Source: Mytilus californianus
Taxonomy: Eukaryota; Mollusca; Bivalvia; Mytilida; Mytilidae
DNA length: 64,000 nucleotides
Assembly (NCBI RefSeq): GCF_021869535.1
Contig: NW_026262712.1
Coordinates: 108,063,640-108,127,639, forward strand
Direction of reading: 5' to 3'
The position numbers were made by a program, and so were the translations under genes. The notes below the pieces were generated by a model. That model ran no database searches. It saw nothing but the letters and a program-made list of their open reading frames with translations, and was not told the origin of the DNA. How positions within the stretch are numbered: position 1 is the first letter of the stretch; each line of letters begins with the position of its first letter. Shown here in pieces: positions 43,728 to 53,309 of this stretch.

Positions 43728-44674
43728 TTAACAATAAGACATCATTTTGTTTGCTACAATAAGCTTTTCATTCAAACCATAACGGAGATAAAGTTTATAT
43801 GCAGAACTTTTCCAGTCACCTTGAAGTTGAATTAAATCAGATGGTACACCACATTTGAAAGCCCACGTGGCACCACCCCTTCTAAAACTATGAGTTGAAA
43901 ATTTACCTGCATCCAAGCCAATACTTGTAATGCATTTTTTTTTAAAAAGAGTTGAACATATTGTAAGTAACTGGTTTTAAAACACCATTCTTTTTAACAA
44001 CAAAAGCTGAGGATGAGTCTGGAACAATAAATATATCGCACATGGAAACAAAGGCCGTAAAAGGACAAAGAGGAGCAGAAGTATTTCTAACAAGTGGAAT
44101 TTGCAAACTCCTTTCTCCAAATTGTATAGTTTTAGACCAATTAAAATTCACAAGCATTACATTATGTTTTACAAAAATATCCTTCCTCTTTAGACATTTC
44201 AACGGGTCATCAGCGGTGCCTACCAAATTAGACTTTCGGCACATAAGAAAAAACGCAAACAAAAATAAACACCAAAATGTATGGTGATTACTCTCCTCAA
44301 ATTTTAAAATATTTTTAAACTGCAATAAAATATTCGGTGAAATGGGAAAAGCGGATTTACTCTTAAACCTTTAAAAAATAATTTAAATAGAAAGAATTTA
44401 AATGCGGAAATTCTAAATCCAAATACAAATGAAGACATTTAACACCGTTAACATAATTTCTAATCGAGTCAGTGCTTTTAAATGACCGACTTAAAAACTG
44501 ACAGTATAAACATATATTTTCTATTGAACAAGGTAAAGGCACTAAATCATAAAAACTACAAAACAGAAAAAATGTTTTCCATTGTGTTTTCAAATTTTTT
44601 CTAGTACCAACTGCATAAGCACTAGTTATTGAACATCTTGCTTCTCTTTTCAACCTGACTAAATCACCACTCAT
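43728..44674 (-). pseudogene. Tyrosine recombinase of Ngaro element, broken in three frames
   Basis: Begins with ATG at 44674 (MSGDLVRLKREARC), overlapping the pol stop by 11 nt. The open pieces are 44674-44363, 44325-43942 and 43916-43728. Catalytic residues are recognisable: Arg in LMCRKSNLVG, the H-x-x-R box HSFRRGGATW, and Tyr in LYLRYGL. The last break falls at an A run (about 43935-43945), a site prone to slippage; the first lies in a poorly conserved stretch near 44345. No intact recombinase can be read from this copy. Confidence 0.85.
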
Positions 44675-46432
44675 GTTGAAACCTAAAAAGAAAATCGTTT
44701 ATTTCAATTTCCTGAAAAAACTGTTTGTCGACAAGATTAAAAAATTCCGACTGATAAAAGGGAGATAAATCCCACCTAGATAACAAATCTGAAACTCTGT
44801 TATCCTTTCCATTCAAGTGAATCGCTTTAATTTCACACTCATTTATAGCACAAACAAAGGCAATTTCTCTTAAACAAGCTTGTAAAAACCTACTCCTCGA
44901 ACGACCATGGTTTATGACTTGCACAGAAACGGCATTATCGCAATAAATGCAAATTTTCTTTCCCCTTCGAACCCACACTTTTAAACAAACAATCACAGTC
45001 AACAGTTCCAAAGAATTAATATGCAAATGTTGTTCTGTTATAAAACTCGGAAAGGCACAGTGAAAATACTGTGAAGATGAAATTCCACCGCAACCGGACA
45101 AACATGCGTCACATGAGAAAAACTGATCTGGTTCTGTCCATTCTTCCAGACTTAAAATGGAAATACCATTAAAAATCAGCAAGAATTCTGACCACCAGAA
45201 AATGTCCCTTTTGAACTCCTCTGATAATTCTAAACACTGATCATCAGAAACAAATTCTCTGAAAAAATTTAAAATTCTAGAAATGAATATTCTACCCGGT
45301 TTAACACAACTTGCTATGAAATTTAACTTTCCAATCAACGATTGCACCTCTTTTCTGAACACCTTACTTTTTAACAACCAAGCATTAACCAAAGCCAAAA
45401 TTTCAGTAAACCTAGCAGGAGTAACTTCTAACGTCATTTTCTCCGTATCGAACCAGACGCCAAGAAAAGACATCCTGGAACATGGGGGGTGGGGGGGGGG
45501 GGGAAGCTTTTTCAAGCGATTCCTCTAAACCACAATTGTCTAGCACCTGTTTTAAAATCTGAAATGAATTACCAGCTGTGTCTGGAGAGTCAGCGCCCGC
45601 AAAATCGTCCAAATAATTAACGACTTCAACACCAAACTTTTTAACAATATAAGACACTGCATTTGTGATTCTTTGACAAATATATGCCGACGATTTCAAA
45701 CCCATGGGCAGTACTCTGTCCACAAAAATATGATTGCGCCTAGAAAAACCTACTAAATTGTAATCCTTGGGATCTAGTGGAAACTGTCTGTAAGCCCGGC
45801 GCAAATCGCGCTTAAAAATATGACACTGCGGACCTTTCTTCTTGATAATTTCTACAAGTTTATCCACGTTTGGATAATGTAAATCAACCTTATTCCCCAA
45901 ATACTCATTTTTGTCAATGCAATCATTAACAGAATTGCCTTTGGGAAAACTAAGATCCATTATAACCCTTCTTTCCTCCGAATCAGCTTTTGGGACCGAG
46001 TTCAATGGAGATAAAATAAGACCATCTCTGAAGGGATTACTTTTGAAAGGACCAAGAATAGCACCATATGAAGCTTCCTTCTTTATATATTTATCAATAT
46101 CTTTAGAAAATTGTCGTGCACCAGCATGATTACGTACTTTCTTACAAGAGGGATGAATTTTATCAGCAAAATTAATACCTACTGGCCAACCAAACTCCAA
46201 AAATTCACAAATTGTCAAAATAACAAACTAATTGCTGTCTCCAAAATGAAACATTTAACCCAGAGTATATAGGGATTCTCAAATTTTCATAATTATAACC
46301 ACTATAAGTAAGTAAATTATTATGCAAATGTATCAAGTTTTCGACACTGCATTTATTGGATTCTAGTGAATCAAAACATAAGTTACAATGATCTGTTTCA
46401 AACAAGGGAATACTACTTTGATCACAAGGTAG
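44664..46432 (-). pseudogene. Pol (RT and RNase H) of Ngaro element, two frameshifts
   Basis: The first part (46432-46205) follows the gag UGA in frame and ends with SGLNVSFWRQQLVCYFDNL. A one-base slip near 46210 leads into the RT frame (46218-45412) with IFKRDLRRAYRQF, VLPMGLKSSAY and the catalytic VNYLDDFAG. A second slip occurs in a C/G run (plus 45483-45504). The RNase H part (to 44664) has FFSCDACLSG, the Glu in INSLELLTV, IYCDNAVSV and DNRVSDLLSR. All key residues remain despite the shifts. Confidence 0.88.
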
Positions 46433-46441
46433 TCATTTTTC
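46427..46441 (-). promoter_or_regulatory. UGA-CUA readthrough context in Ngaro element
   Basis: The gag frame reads AAA GAA AAA TGA CTA CCT and continues in the same frame into pol (47902 and 46405 differ by a multiple of three), without another stop until the pol frameshift. The context GAA AAA TGA CTA is identical to that at 31216 in the other element. Confidence 0.75.
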
Positions 46442-47875
46442 TTTATTGGGACATTTGTCCGAACATTCCGGATGAGATTGTTGAGTCCCATCTTTCTGCA
46501 AACAAGAAGCACAAATGTGATGAACGGTACTGACAATTCCACGAATAGTGGCAGAATGAGGTGAAGTTTTTTCCTCACATTTACTTCTTTGATATTTGTA
46601 ACAAAACCAAGTAGATGATTTAGATGCTTGATTTTTTAAAGAAGTTTTAGTACTAGACCTAAATTCTAGCGGTAAAATATTACCGGTTAAAACAGCAGAC
46701 TCTAATACCTGTGGATCATCATTCCACGTTTTCTTTCCAATTTCAATCTGTCGTAACCATGCAGCATAAAAATCAAGAATAGCTGACCATTGATAAACAG
46801 ATGAAAAATAAGAAACTTTTTGTAAAAGTCGTAATCTACCTTCCTTTTCGGATTTGTTTTTGCAAAAGTTGGAAATAATTTCTAATTCCCCTGCAACAAA
46901 CTGTTTAAAATTTAGCTGTTTAAATTTTAGATCTTTATTAACGTATTCAAATTGTAGATAATTATGAGGGAAAGACTGAGGGTTTTTAACTTTATCCGTA
47001 GACTTACTGCCGAGGCCTGATTTTTTCTTCTTTGCACTTTTCTTAACTTTTCTTTTCTTAAATGAATCATCACTACTAGTATTAGAACTAGAATCTGAAT
47101 CAGAATCCGAATCGCTACTAGATGAATCAGAATCAGACACAGGCGTGACAATCTTTTTCTTCCTATCCACTGACTTTTGACAAGATTTTCCCTTCTGGCT
47201 GCTATTCGAATGAGCTTTATCAGAGTCAGGAAAACCTTGCCTACTTAATTTATTAAATTTACCTAATGAAATAGACTTTGAAGCAGAAATTCCATTTTCA
47301 TCACTCTCTCCAGAATCAAGACCTAAAAATTTGAGCTGCTTATCTACTTTTTTGTTTAACTTTTTAGATTTTCTTAGATCTTTTATAGTGACATTGTCTT
47401 TTTCAAGATTGAGCTTAGTAACCTCACCTGACTTCTTTTTTTGCTTCTTCTTTTCGCTCGTGTCTTTGGTTTTGGAATTACCCGACATCTCGGCTCCTTC
47501 TTCCTCTAGTTGTCTTATCCGGTTTTTCAATTGCTGCTTTTTTAGGTCATCCCTCTTCTTCTCCAAGAGTTGTACCCTCAGCTCCAAATCATCATCCTCA
47601 CATTTATCTACTTTCTCCTCTTTGTTGTTACGGTTTTCCAGGTTTTTTGAACCCGAGGCCTCTCCCTCATTTTCCGAAGACTGCTCTGGACCAACAACAC
47701 TTGACACAAACTCTTCACCAAATTCTTCTTGCTCCTCTGGAGTCAGTGACAAGTCTAGTAAGTCTTCGTCCATGTTTTGCTGAAATGAAAACTGAACAAC
47801 AGGATCCGTTGTACCAAAACAGTGGAGATTTTTATAATCCCGTCGCGGGACCGATCTTTTAGGTCTACCGTTCAT
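46433..47875 (-). CDS. Gag-like protein of Ngaro element
   Basis: 480 residues from ATG 47875 (MNGRPKRSVPRRDY). The N-terminal half is highly charged: an acidic segment (LSLTPEEQEEFGEEF), a long Lys/Glu coiled-coil-like stretch and a Ser/Asp-rich run (SDSDSSSSDSDSDSDSSS). A folded region follows (HNYLQFEYVNKDLKFKQLNF and WSAILDFYAAWLRQIEIGKK), then a Cys/His cluster: WFCYKYQRSKC, CASCLQKDGTQQSHPEC and CPNKEK. The layout resembles DIRS gag proteins with a C-terminal zinc-binding end. The open frame extends nine codons upstream of the chosen ATG without another ATG. Confidence 0.87.
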   Translation of the reverse strand: MNGRPKRSVPRRDYKNLHCFGTTDPVVQFSFQQNMDEDLLDLSLTPEEQEEFGEEFVSSVVGPEQSSENEGEASGSKNLENRNNKEEKVDKCEDDDLELRVQLLEKKRDDLKKQQLKNRIRQLEEEGAEMSGNSKTKDTSEKKKQKKKSGEVTKLNLEKDNVTIKDLRKSKKLNKKVDKQLKFLGLDSGESDENGISASKSISLGKFNKLSRQGFPDSDKAHSNSSQKGKSCQKSVDRKKKIVTPVSDSDSSSSDSDSDSDSSSNTSSDDSFKKRKVKKSAKKKKSGLGSKSTDKVKNPQSFPHNYLQFEYVNKDLKFKQLNFKQFVAGELEIISNFCKNKSEKEGRLRLLQKVSYFSSVYQWSAILDFYAAWLRQIEIGKKTWNDDPQVLESAVLTGNILPLEFRSSTKTSLKNQASKSSTWFCYKYQRSKCEEKTSPHSATIRGIVSTVHHICASCLQKDGTQQSHPECSDKCPNKEK

Positions 47876-47995
47876 ATTAAACGAAGCATAAAACACACAC
47901 AAAAATGTATACTAAAGTAAGGTAACATTATAAAACTATCACAGTTATATCGCTAGACAAAGTAATATCTATCTAAATTTTAAAAAAAATATTTT

Positions 47996-48170
47996 GTAGA
48001 TCGACGCTTCAACAAAGTACTCTAACTCGAATTCAAATGTATATATGCAGAAACTAAATATTCTCTAATAGTAATAGTGTTGATCGACGCTTCAACAAAT
48101 ACAATAAATAGATAAAAAATAACTAATGTTCTCAAAACTGTCAAACTGAATTGTTGATCGACGCTTCAAC
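47996..48170. promoter_or_regulatory. Iterated 18-bp palindromic motif in Ngaro 5' region
   Basis: Imperfect palindrome G(T/A)TGATCGACGCTTCAAC-type motif at 47996-48013 (GTAG start), 48079-48096 and 48153-48170, spaced 83 and 74 bp, with a fourth copy in A2 (42448-42465). GTTGA...TCAAC arms flank a TCGACG core. It could be a protein-binding or recombination site or a promoter element. Confidence 0.6.
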
Positions 48171-48434
48171 TCAAATTTCAAAAATAATATATAAAAAGAA
48201 CTGAGTGTTTACCGTGTGAAAACAAATCTTGGAGTGTAATTTAACAGGTAAACGAAAGTGAGTAGAATTCAACTAATAATCCAATAAGAAAAGTTATGAC
48301 AAAATCAGGATGACGAAAAGAATGTAGCATTTAAATAAATAAATTCGTTAGGAACAGAAAAATAATAAAATTCTAGCAAAAATATCAATTTCTTTCTCAG
48401 TAATTAATCATTTTTAATAAAATAAAAATTTCCA
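48124..48434 (-). repeat. Ngaro A1 repeat (5' end of element)
   Basis: Matches A2 from 'aatgttctcaaaactgtcaa' to 'aataaaaatttcca'. It lies about 250 bp upstream of the gag ATG and probably holds the promoter. The few differences from A2 suggest moderate age. Confidence 0.92.
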
Positions 48435-48589
48435 CAAAATCGTACGGTGATCTATAGCTGCTCAAATCCACTCTGAAGTAACTGTATTATAACAAAGTCA
48501 ATGTAGGACTTTCTTTGACATATTATTGTGTCTGGGAGACACAAATAATGCCCCCGCAGATGCAAAATGTTATTTTTAAATACACAAAG

Positions 48590-48865
48590 TTGAGCATGGG
48601 AGCACATAGGTCTATGGTTCACTGTAGGAGGAGTTACCCGAAACGCTATGCACCTCTTATGCAAGTATATACTCCAAAAATGACAAAGTTCAACTATCTC
48701 CCAAAAGAGCAAATATTAATAAAATCATAACCCTGACCACATGCACACCTTCAATATATGTACAAACAGCTAGCAAAGTGAAAACTTCCTATCATTCAAA
48801 CTGTAGGCGGAGTTATCCGGAAACGCTATGCATAATGGGACGGACAGGGGTAAAACAATATGCTT
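48590..48865 (+). repeat. Two copies of 'GTAGGMGGAGTTAYCCG..AAACGCTATGCA'
   Basis: 'actgtaggaggagttacccg' plus 'aaacgctatgcacc' at about 48623 and 'actgtaggcggagttatccg' plus 'gaaacgctatgcat' at about 48798, about 175 bp apart and in direct orientation. Part of an unclassified repeat; the open frames across it look spurious. Confidence 0.65.
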
Positions 48866-49119
48866 TCAGTTGCGGGAGCATAAAAACATATACGTTCATA
48901 AATTCATGCAAAAACAAACACAAATTTGTACTGCCAATGTATAGACTTTTGTACAGTTGCACCGTTAACATATCTGAAAATAGTTTAACATATGATACCG
49001 ATTTCAACGTACACGTGTGTCTAGGACTAATTTCATCAAGTATAGATTCGACACAAATGTTTTGGAATTCATTTATATAAAGCGTTTTGGAGAATCAACC
49101 CTGAAGGGATAAAAGAGTT

Positions 49120-49455
49120 GGCAGATTTTTGCAGTTCTGTTTTTATATGTTTTTTGTAGTTTTTTTCTTATTTGTTTTTGTCAGTTCAGTTCTTATATGT
49201 TTTTGTAGTTCTGTTCTTATTTGTGTTTTTTTTAGTTCTGTTCTTATTTTTTTGTTTTTTTTGTTTGTTCTTATTTGGTTTTTGTAGTTTTGTTCTAATT
49301 ATGACTTTTGTATTTCTCTCCTTATATATTTTTGTAGTTCTGTTCTTATTTTTTTTTTATAGTTTTGTTCTTATATGACTTTTGTAGTTCTCTTCTTATA
49401 TATTTTTGTAGTTCTGTTATTATTTGGTTTTTGTAGTTCTATTCTTAATTAGTTT
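49120..49455 (+). repeat. T-rich minisatellite 'TTTTTGTAGTTCTGTTCTTAT'
   Basis: About ten to twelve imperfect copies of a 26-28 bp unit (GTAGTTCTGTTCTTATTTG with T-runs). The 68-codon hydrophobic frame here is a by-product of the repeat. It lies about 300 bp beyond the 3' end of the coiled-coil gene. Confidence 0.85.
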
Positions 49456-49763
49456 GTTACATTGGAAAGGTAAGTAAACCCATTAACTTAAATATTTATT
49501 ACACAAAATTAGAAATTAAGCACAAATATGCATTAATGGAGTGCACCGTTCACTTAGATCATTAGAAAACTAGAAAGTTACTGAGATATTCTACATTTTT
49601 ACAATTATAGGTAACACTCCTAAACGATAACAGCGTTCCATTTGCCATTCTGAAATTGTCGGTCTATCTGCATTGTGATATATAGCTAGCAAAAAGAAAG
49701 GTAATGAAATGGTCACTGTAAGCACGTGTAGCGAAGTCTAAGAACACAACTGTAATCTTAGTT

Positions 49764-50545
49764 TCATTCAATCGGAGGCAGAACTGATCTCTTACTAAAT
49801 GAACCATAGCTAGACATTAGGCGGCTCTTGCTCCTGTTGGTGCTTTGTTGGCTGTCACAGCTATCACCCTGTGAATCTGTATCTTGATATGACTTATTAA
49901 GACTTATTCCAGAATCTTGGTCGTTCTTTTCATCGTCACTCGACTGTGCACTTCCTTCTTTAATATTATCAAAATCAAATGTTCTGCCCATTACAGATTT
50001 TTCTCGGATGAACAGCATATTCTCCTTATACCTTTGGTGCGCATTTTCAACGCGTTCTAATTTCTTTTCTATCTTCATTTTCTTCTCGTCTTCGCTTTGT
50101 TTTAATCTTGCCAAGACTTCCGCCCTTCGATTGTCATAACTTTTTGCTATATCTGGAATCATTGCAGATTTATCAGGAACCGCTTTGTTTATTTTTTGTT
50201 CGTATTTTAGTTTAGTTTCCTCTTGTTTCTTTTGAATCCGTTCCAACACTCCCGCTCTTTTCTCGTCGTATATTTTTGTAACAAGGGTAGAAAAGTTTGG
50301 CTTTTCCCTATTCATTGCTTTATCTAATTTCGCTTTCTTCTCCTTTTCCTTTTTCTGAATTCTTTCTAGCACTTCTGAACGTTTTGTTTCATATCTTTTC
50401 ACAGTTTCCGATACCAGATCTGGTTTTGTTGTTGAAAGCGACCGTCTTAATTTCTCTTGAGCGCGAGCTTTCTTTTCTGCTTCTATTTCGTCTCGCTTCG
50501 CCAGATTTTGTTGACGTTTCTCATCAAATTGTTTAGATTGCTCAA
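49764..50545 (-). CDS. Coiled-coil gene exon 2 (last)
   Basis: Begins after ATTCAAG (acceptor ending at 50546). It supplies TT to complete a Phe codon and continues EQSKQFDEKRQQNLAKRDEI, ending SFSKRSVLPPIE and a stop at 49764. All four helical repeats are in this exon. Confidence 0.75.
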
Positions 50546-52061
50546 CTTGAATGATAAAAATTAAATGACAATGTAAGCATGACTATTGAGGTACCAATCT
50601 CTATGAGAAAAGAAAAGCAAGTGACGACATGTATGATGTTTTATATACTTTGCTCATGTATCAAATTGTTTCTTGTACTGTTCAAAAGTGTAATACTGTT
50701 TTTGGCCTTTTTAACATTTTTTTATTCGAGCGTCACTGATGAGTCTTTTATAGACGAAACGCGCGTCTGGCGTAAATATAAAATTTCAATCCTGGTATCT
50801 ATGATGAGTTTATTTTAAGAATTGCCACTTAAATCTATAAATCTTTAGCTTTAGGATGGTTCCTGGCAATGAAGGTAACGTCTGTTTTGAGTGTATATTT
50901 TCTGTATAAACAGTTGAATTATTTGATTAATAGTTAAAAGCTATAAATTTAAGAAACAACTGCTTTGCTCGATTGTAACATTGATATTTCTGTTTGTGCC
51001 TATAATAACAACACAATTATACCTGCCTATAATAACAACACAATTATACCTGCCTATAATAACAACACAATTTTACCTGCCTATAATAACAACACAATTA
51101 TTCCTGCCTATAATAACAACACAATTATACCTGCCTATAATAACAACACAATTATAACTGCCTATAATAACAACACAATTATACCTGCCTATAATAACAA
51201 CACAATTTTACCTGCCTATAATAACAACACAATTATACCTGCCTATAATAACAACACAATTATACCTTTAGATTCCAAATCTTTCTGTCGAGTGATTTCC
51301 GCTATAAGACGCCTTTCATCTCTGTCAAACTTAACTGTAGCTGATGAGGAAACAGAAAACACATTATACTGTACAATTATCAATCAATTAAATACCATTA
51401 ACAAGTTTGTGCAATGCTTTCATCAAAGTAGAGGCATGCATTATAGCAAAAGCACACTGACATTGAATGATGTTAAGTAGATTTAAAAAAAAATATGCTG
51501 AAATGTACATATAAACATCTTACACAAATAGATTAAAAATACTCCAACGGTGCAATAAAAAAACATAAGTTGATGAAAACAGACAATACCGTGGCCAATA
51601 GAAAAAATGGAACCGACAAACATGTATCTATAAAACACCACACAGACAGATTTAGCAACACGAACCCAACAAAGAAACGCGGTGGACTCAGTTGTTCTTG
51701 GGTGGTAATGAAACAGTTCAAATTATAAACTATATCGAGCAAAGAGGTCAAAATTTGCCCGACAATCTCTTGAAATACAGCAAACATCTAGACAATCATA
51801 GATCACGTCAAGATATTTGTTGGTTACCAGTTTGCTGGAAACGATGATGACTATTTTTTTACGTAAAGAGCAAACTATATGGAATATATCAATGTTATGT
51901 CCAGTAAATATTGTTTTTTTAAAAGCACACTTACATCGTTTACTGCTCAGATCTTCGTACAAAATATCGGACATGAGCTTTCGTTCATCAATACTATACT
52001 GCTGTTGAAGCCTGTGTTGTTTCTTTGGTGTTTCACTGGCTGGGACATAAAAGACTGGCAT
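49764..52061 (-). CDS. Two-exon gene for a charged coiled-coil repeat protein, about 302 aa
   Basis: Exon 1 (52061-51935) and exon 2 (50545-49764) join in phase to 909 nt. The protein starts MPVFYVPASETPKKQHRLQQ and becomes Lys/Glu/Arg-rich. Four imperfect 41-45 residue repeats carry a (Y/F)-D-x-(K/R)-R-x-x-V/N-L-x-R motif (FDEKRQQNLAKR, YETKRSEVLERI, YDEKRAGVLERI, YDNRRAEVLARL), suggesting long helices or coiled coil. The C-terminal 80 residues are Ser/Asp-rich and likely disordered (SAQSSDDEKNDQDSGIS). There is no signal peptide or membrane segment. The repeats remind me of stathmin-like tubulin-binding helices, but this is not firm. More exons in the 1.4-kb intron cannot be excluded. Confidence 0.72.
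50690..50815 (+). mobile_element. Partial retrozyme with intact-looking hammerhead
   Basis: 'tttttggcctttttaacatt' precedes the ribozyme as at 1912-1935, and 'aatcctggtatctatgatga' follows it. Only one hammerhead is present, so it is a partial copy. It lies in the intron of the coiled-coil gene, on the opposite strand. Confidence 0.7.
50730..50773 (+). ncRNA. Hammerhead ribozyme, type I, minimal stem III
   Basis: Stem I pairs GCGTCA (50730-50735) with TGGCGT (50768-50773). The core CTGATGAG (50736-50743) and GAAA (50756-50759) are intact. Stem II is GTC(T)...(A)GAC with a short loop. Stem III is only about three pairs (A59-U66, C60-G65, G61-C64 in the last two digits), and GTC precedes the expected cleavage point after 50767. 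Such tiny stem III is typical of animal retrozyme hammerheads that work best as dimers. Confidence 0.85.
50997..51267 (+). repeat. 27-bp minisatellite, ten copies
   Basis: Unit TGCCTATAATAACAACACAA plus TTATACC, nearly perfect, with few substitutions (ttttacc, ttattcc, ttataac). Because 27 is a multiple of three it leaves a long open plus-strand frame (50965-51480) with AYNNNTIIP repeats, but there is no other coding evidence. In the intron of the coiled-coil gene. Confidence 0.95.
51935..52061 (-). CDS. Coiled-coil gene exon 1
   Basis: ATG at 52061, 42 codons plus one base, ending ...YEDLSSKR T before donor GTAAGT. The start is the first ATG of the frame. Confidence 0.7.
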
Positions 52062-52125
52062 GTTTCTTCTTTCGGGGATAGCAACAATTCATGAACAAAT
52101 TATGTGTTGTCTATATATCTAAAAT

Positions 52126-52192
52126 ATACATACAAACGTTATTAAAACGACTGGGTTTATACATACAAACGTTATTAAAACGACTGGGTTTC
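52126..52192 (+). repeat. 32-bp tandem duplication
   Basis: 'tacatacaaacgttattaaa' plus 'acgactgggttt' occurs twice in a row, just upstream of the coiled-coil gene start. Confidence 0.9.
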
Positions 52193-52479
52193 TTTTTTCT
52201 AATTTGCGACTGCATGTGATAAACCAGGTTGGAATTTTAAACTGAATGCTGCGTATTTTTTAAACATGTAAGTTATCTTTATCGGACTTGATGTGGACAA
52301 TAAGCGGCGGCACAAAATGAGGAACTATCCTCCTCCCTTTTCTCTCTAAAATTTCATTTATTCCAGAATTTTGTTTCATTGGCGTATATTCTGCTTGAAC
52401 CTATTTCCAAATATAAAGGAATAAAAAAAATCATACGCAAAAACTACGTTTCTAAATATATTACTACATGAAAAAGGGT

Positions 52480-52605
52480 GTTGTTCTGCAATTTTTTTTA
52501 TCAAGAAAGAAGGGCGTGTACTTCGTCCAAATGCCTACCTCTGATTTGTTTTTTGTCAAGTAAGAAAGAAGGACGTGTACACCCTCCAAATTCCATCCCC
52601 TGTGT
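52480..52605 (+). repeat. Imperfect ~75-bp tandem pair
   Basis: 'tcaagaaagaagggcgtgta' with 'cgtccaaatgcctacctctg' is followed by 'tcaagtaagaaagaaggacg' with 'ccctccaaattccatcccct'. Unclassified. Confidence 0.6.
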
Positions 52606-53309
52606 AAATAAAAAAAAAACAGCAAGCATTACAGTAACCACTACAGCAAATTCGTTAAGAGGTTTTCAAAAGTAATTGGAAACGATGCAAAATAATAAAT
52701 AAAAGAAAAGTAAAAAAAAACTTTAATATACAAGATATATTGATAAATTTACGCTTACGTTGAAAGGTTTCTCTATTCCGTCCAGTACACTGACAAGTTG
52801 TTGGGTGTAATAATCTTCAGTTTTATTGTATTTAGTAACAATACTATTGAGAGTTATGGTTGCTGTGGCTTTCATTGGATCACACTAAATATTTTATTAA
52901 TCTCTCAGTCACTGATGGAACCTTATAAAATATTCATGAAAGATAAGGAACTTATATTCTGGTCATATAGCAATAGTACAAGCTTCAGAAGTCTCTGGAT
53001 GTCACGATTTAATTATATTTACAACAATGTTATTGCAGTGTGATTATTTTACACGTGTACTACTTGTTTATGCTTGCATTAAGGCCATTTAAAAAATTAA
53101 TTAATGCTTTTAGTTCGTATAAACGATATTAATCTGTGATCTGATTAACATTCAGGTCAACCTTGACTTGTTTACTCGACAAGCTAAACGAAATATCGGC
53201 TTCTAGAATTTTCAAAGCATAGTAACTATTTGCTAAATTCCACCATTGCTTAAAAATGTAATATTGAATTAAATTTGTCTAGTGAACATAAGGTTACTCT
53301 CAGTATCGA

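Larger units (their letters stand above)
42180..48434 (-). mobile_element. Complete Ngaro-type retrotransposon, frameshifted coding regions
   Basis: 6.26 kb with the split direct repeats that define Ngaro elements. On the minus strand: A1 (48434-48124), gag, RT/RNase H, tyrosine recombinase, SGNH hydrolase, then B1 (42908-42745), A2 (42744-42422) and B2 (42343-42180). It interrupts a dispersed repeat: the left flank 'ctatacggtatgactatgac', 'actcactgtt' and right flank 'cgtacggtgatctatagctg' match the contiguous sequence at 40765-40820, with no target duplication. The ORFs carry several small frameshifts, many at homopolymers, so the copy is either recently inactivated or affected by sequencing errors. 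Confidence 0.92.

Noticed and set aside
47331..47783. 150-codon Ser-rich plus-strand ORF
   Set aside because: It is the antisense shadow of the Lys/Ser-rich Ngaro gag.
49172..49378. 68-codon Phe/Leu-rich 'membrane' ORF
   Set aside because: Translation of a T-rich minisatellite.
50965..51480. Secreted Asn-rich repeat protein, or CRISPR-like direct repeats
   Set aside because: The 27-bp units are contiguous with no spacers, so it is a minisatellite; the open frame follows from a unit length divisible by three.
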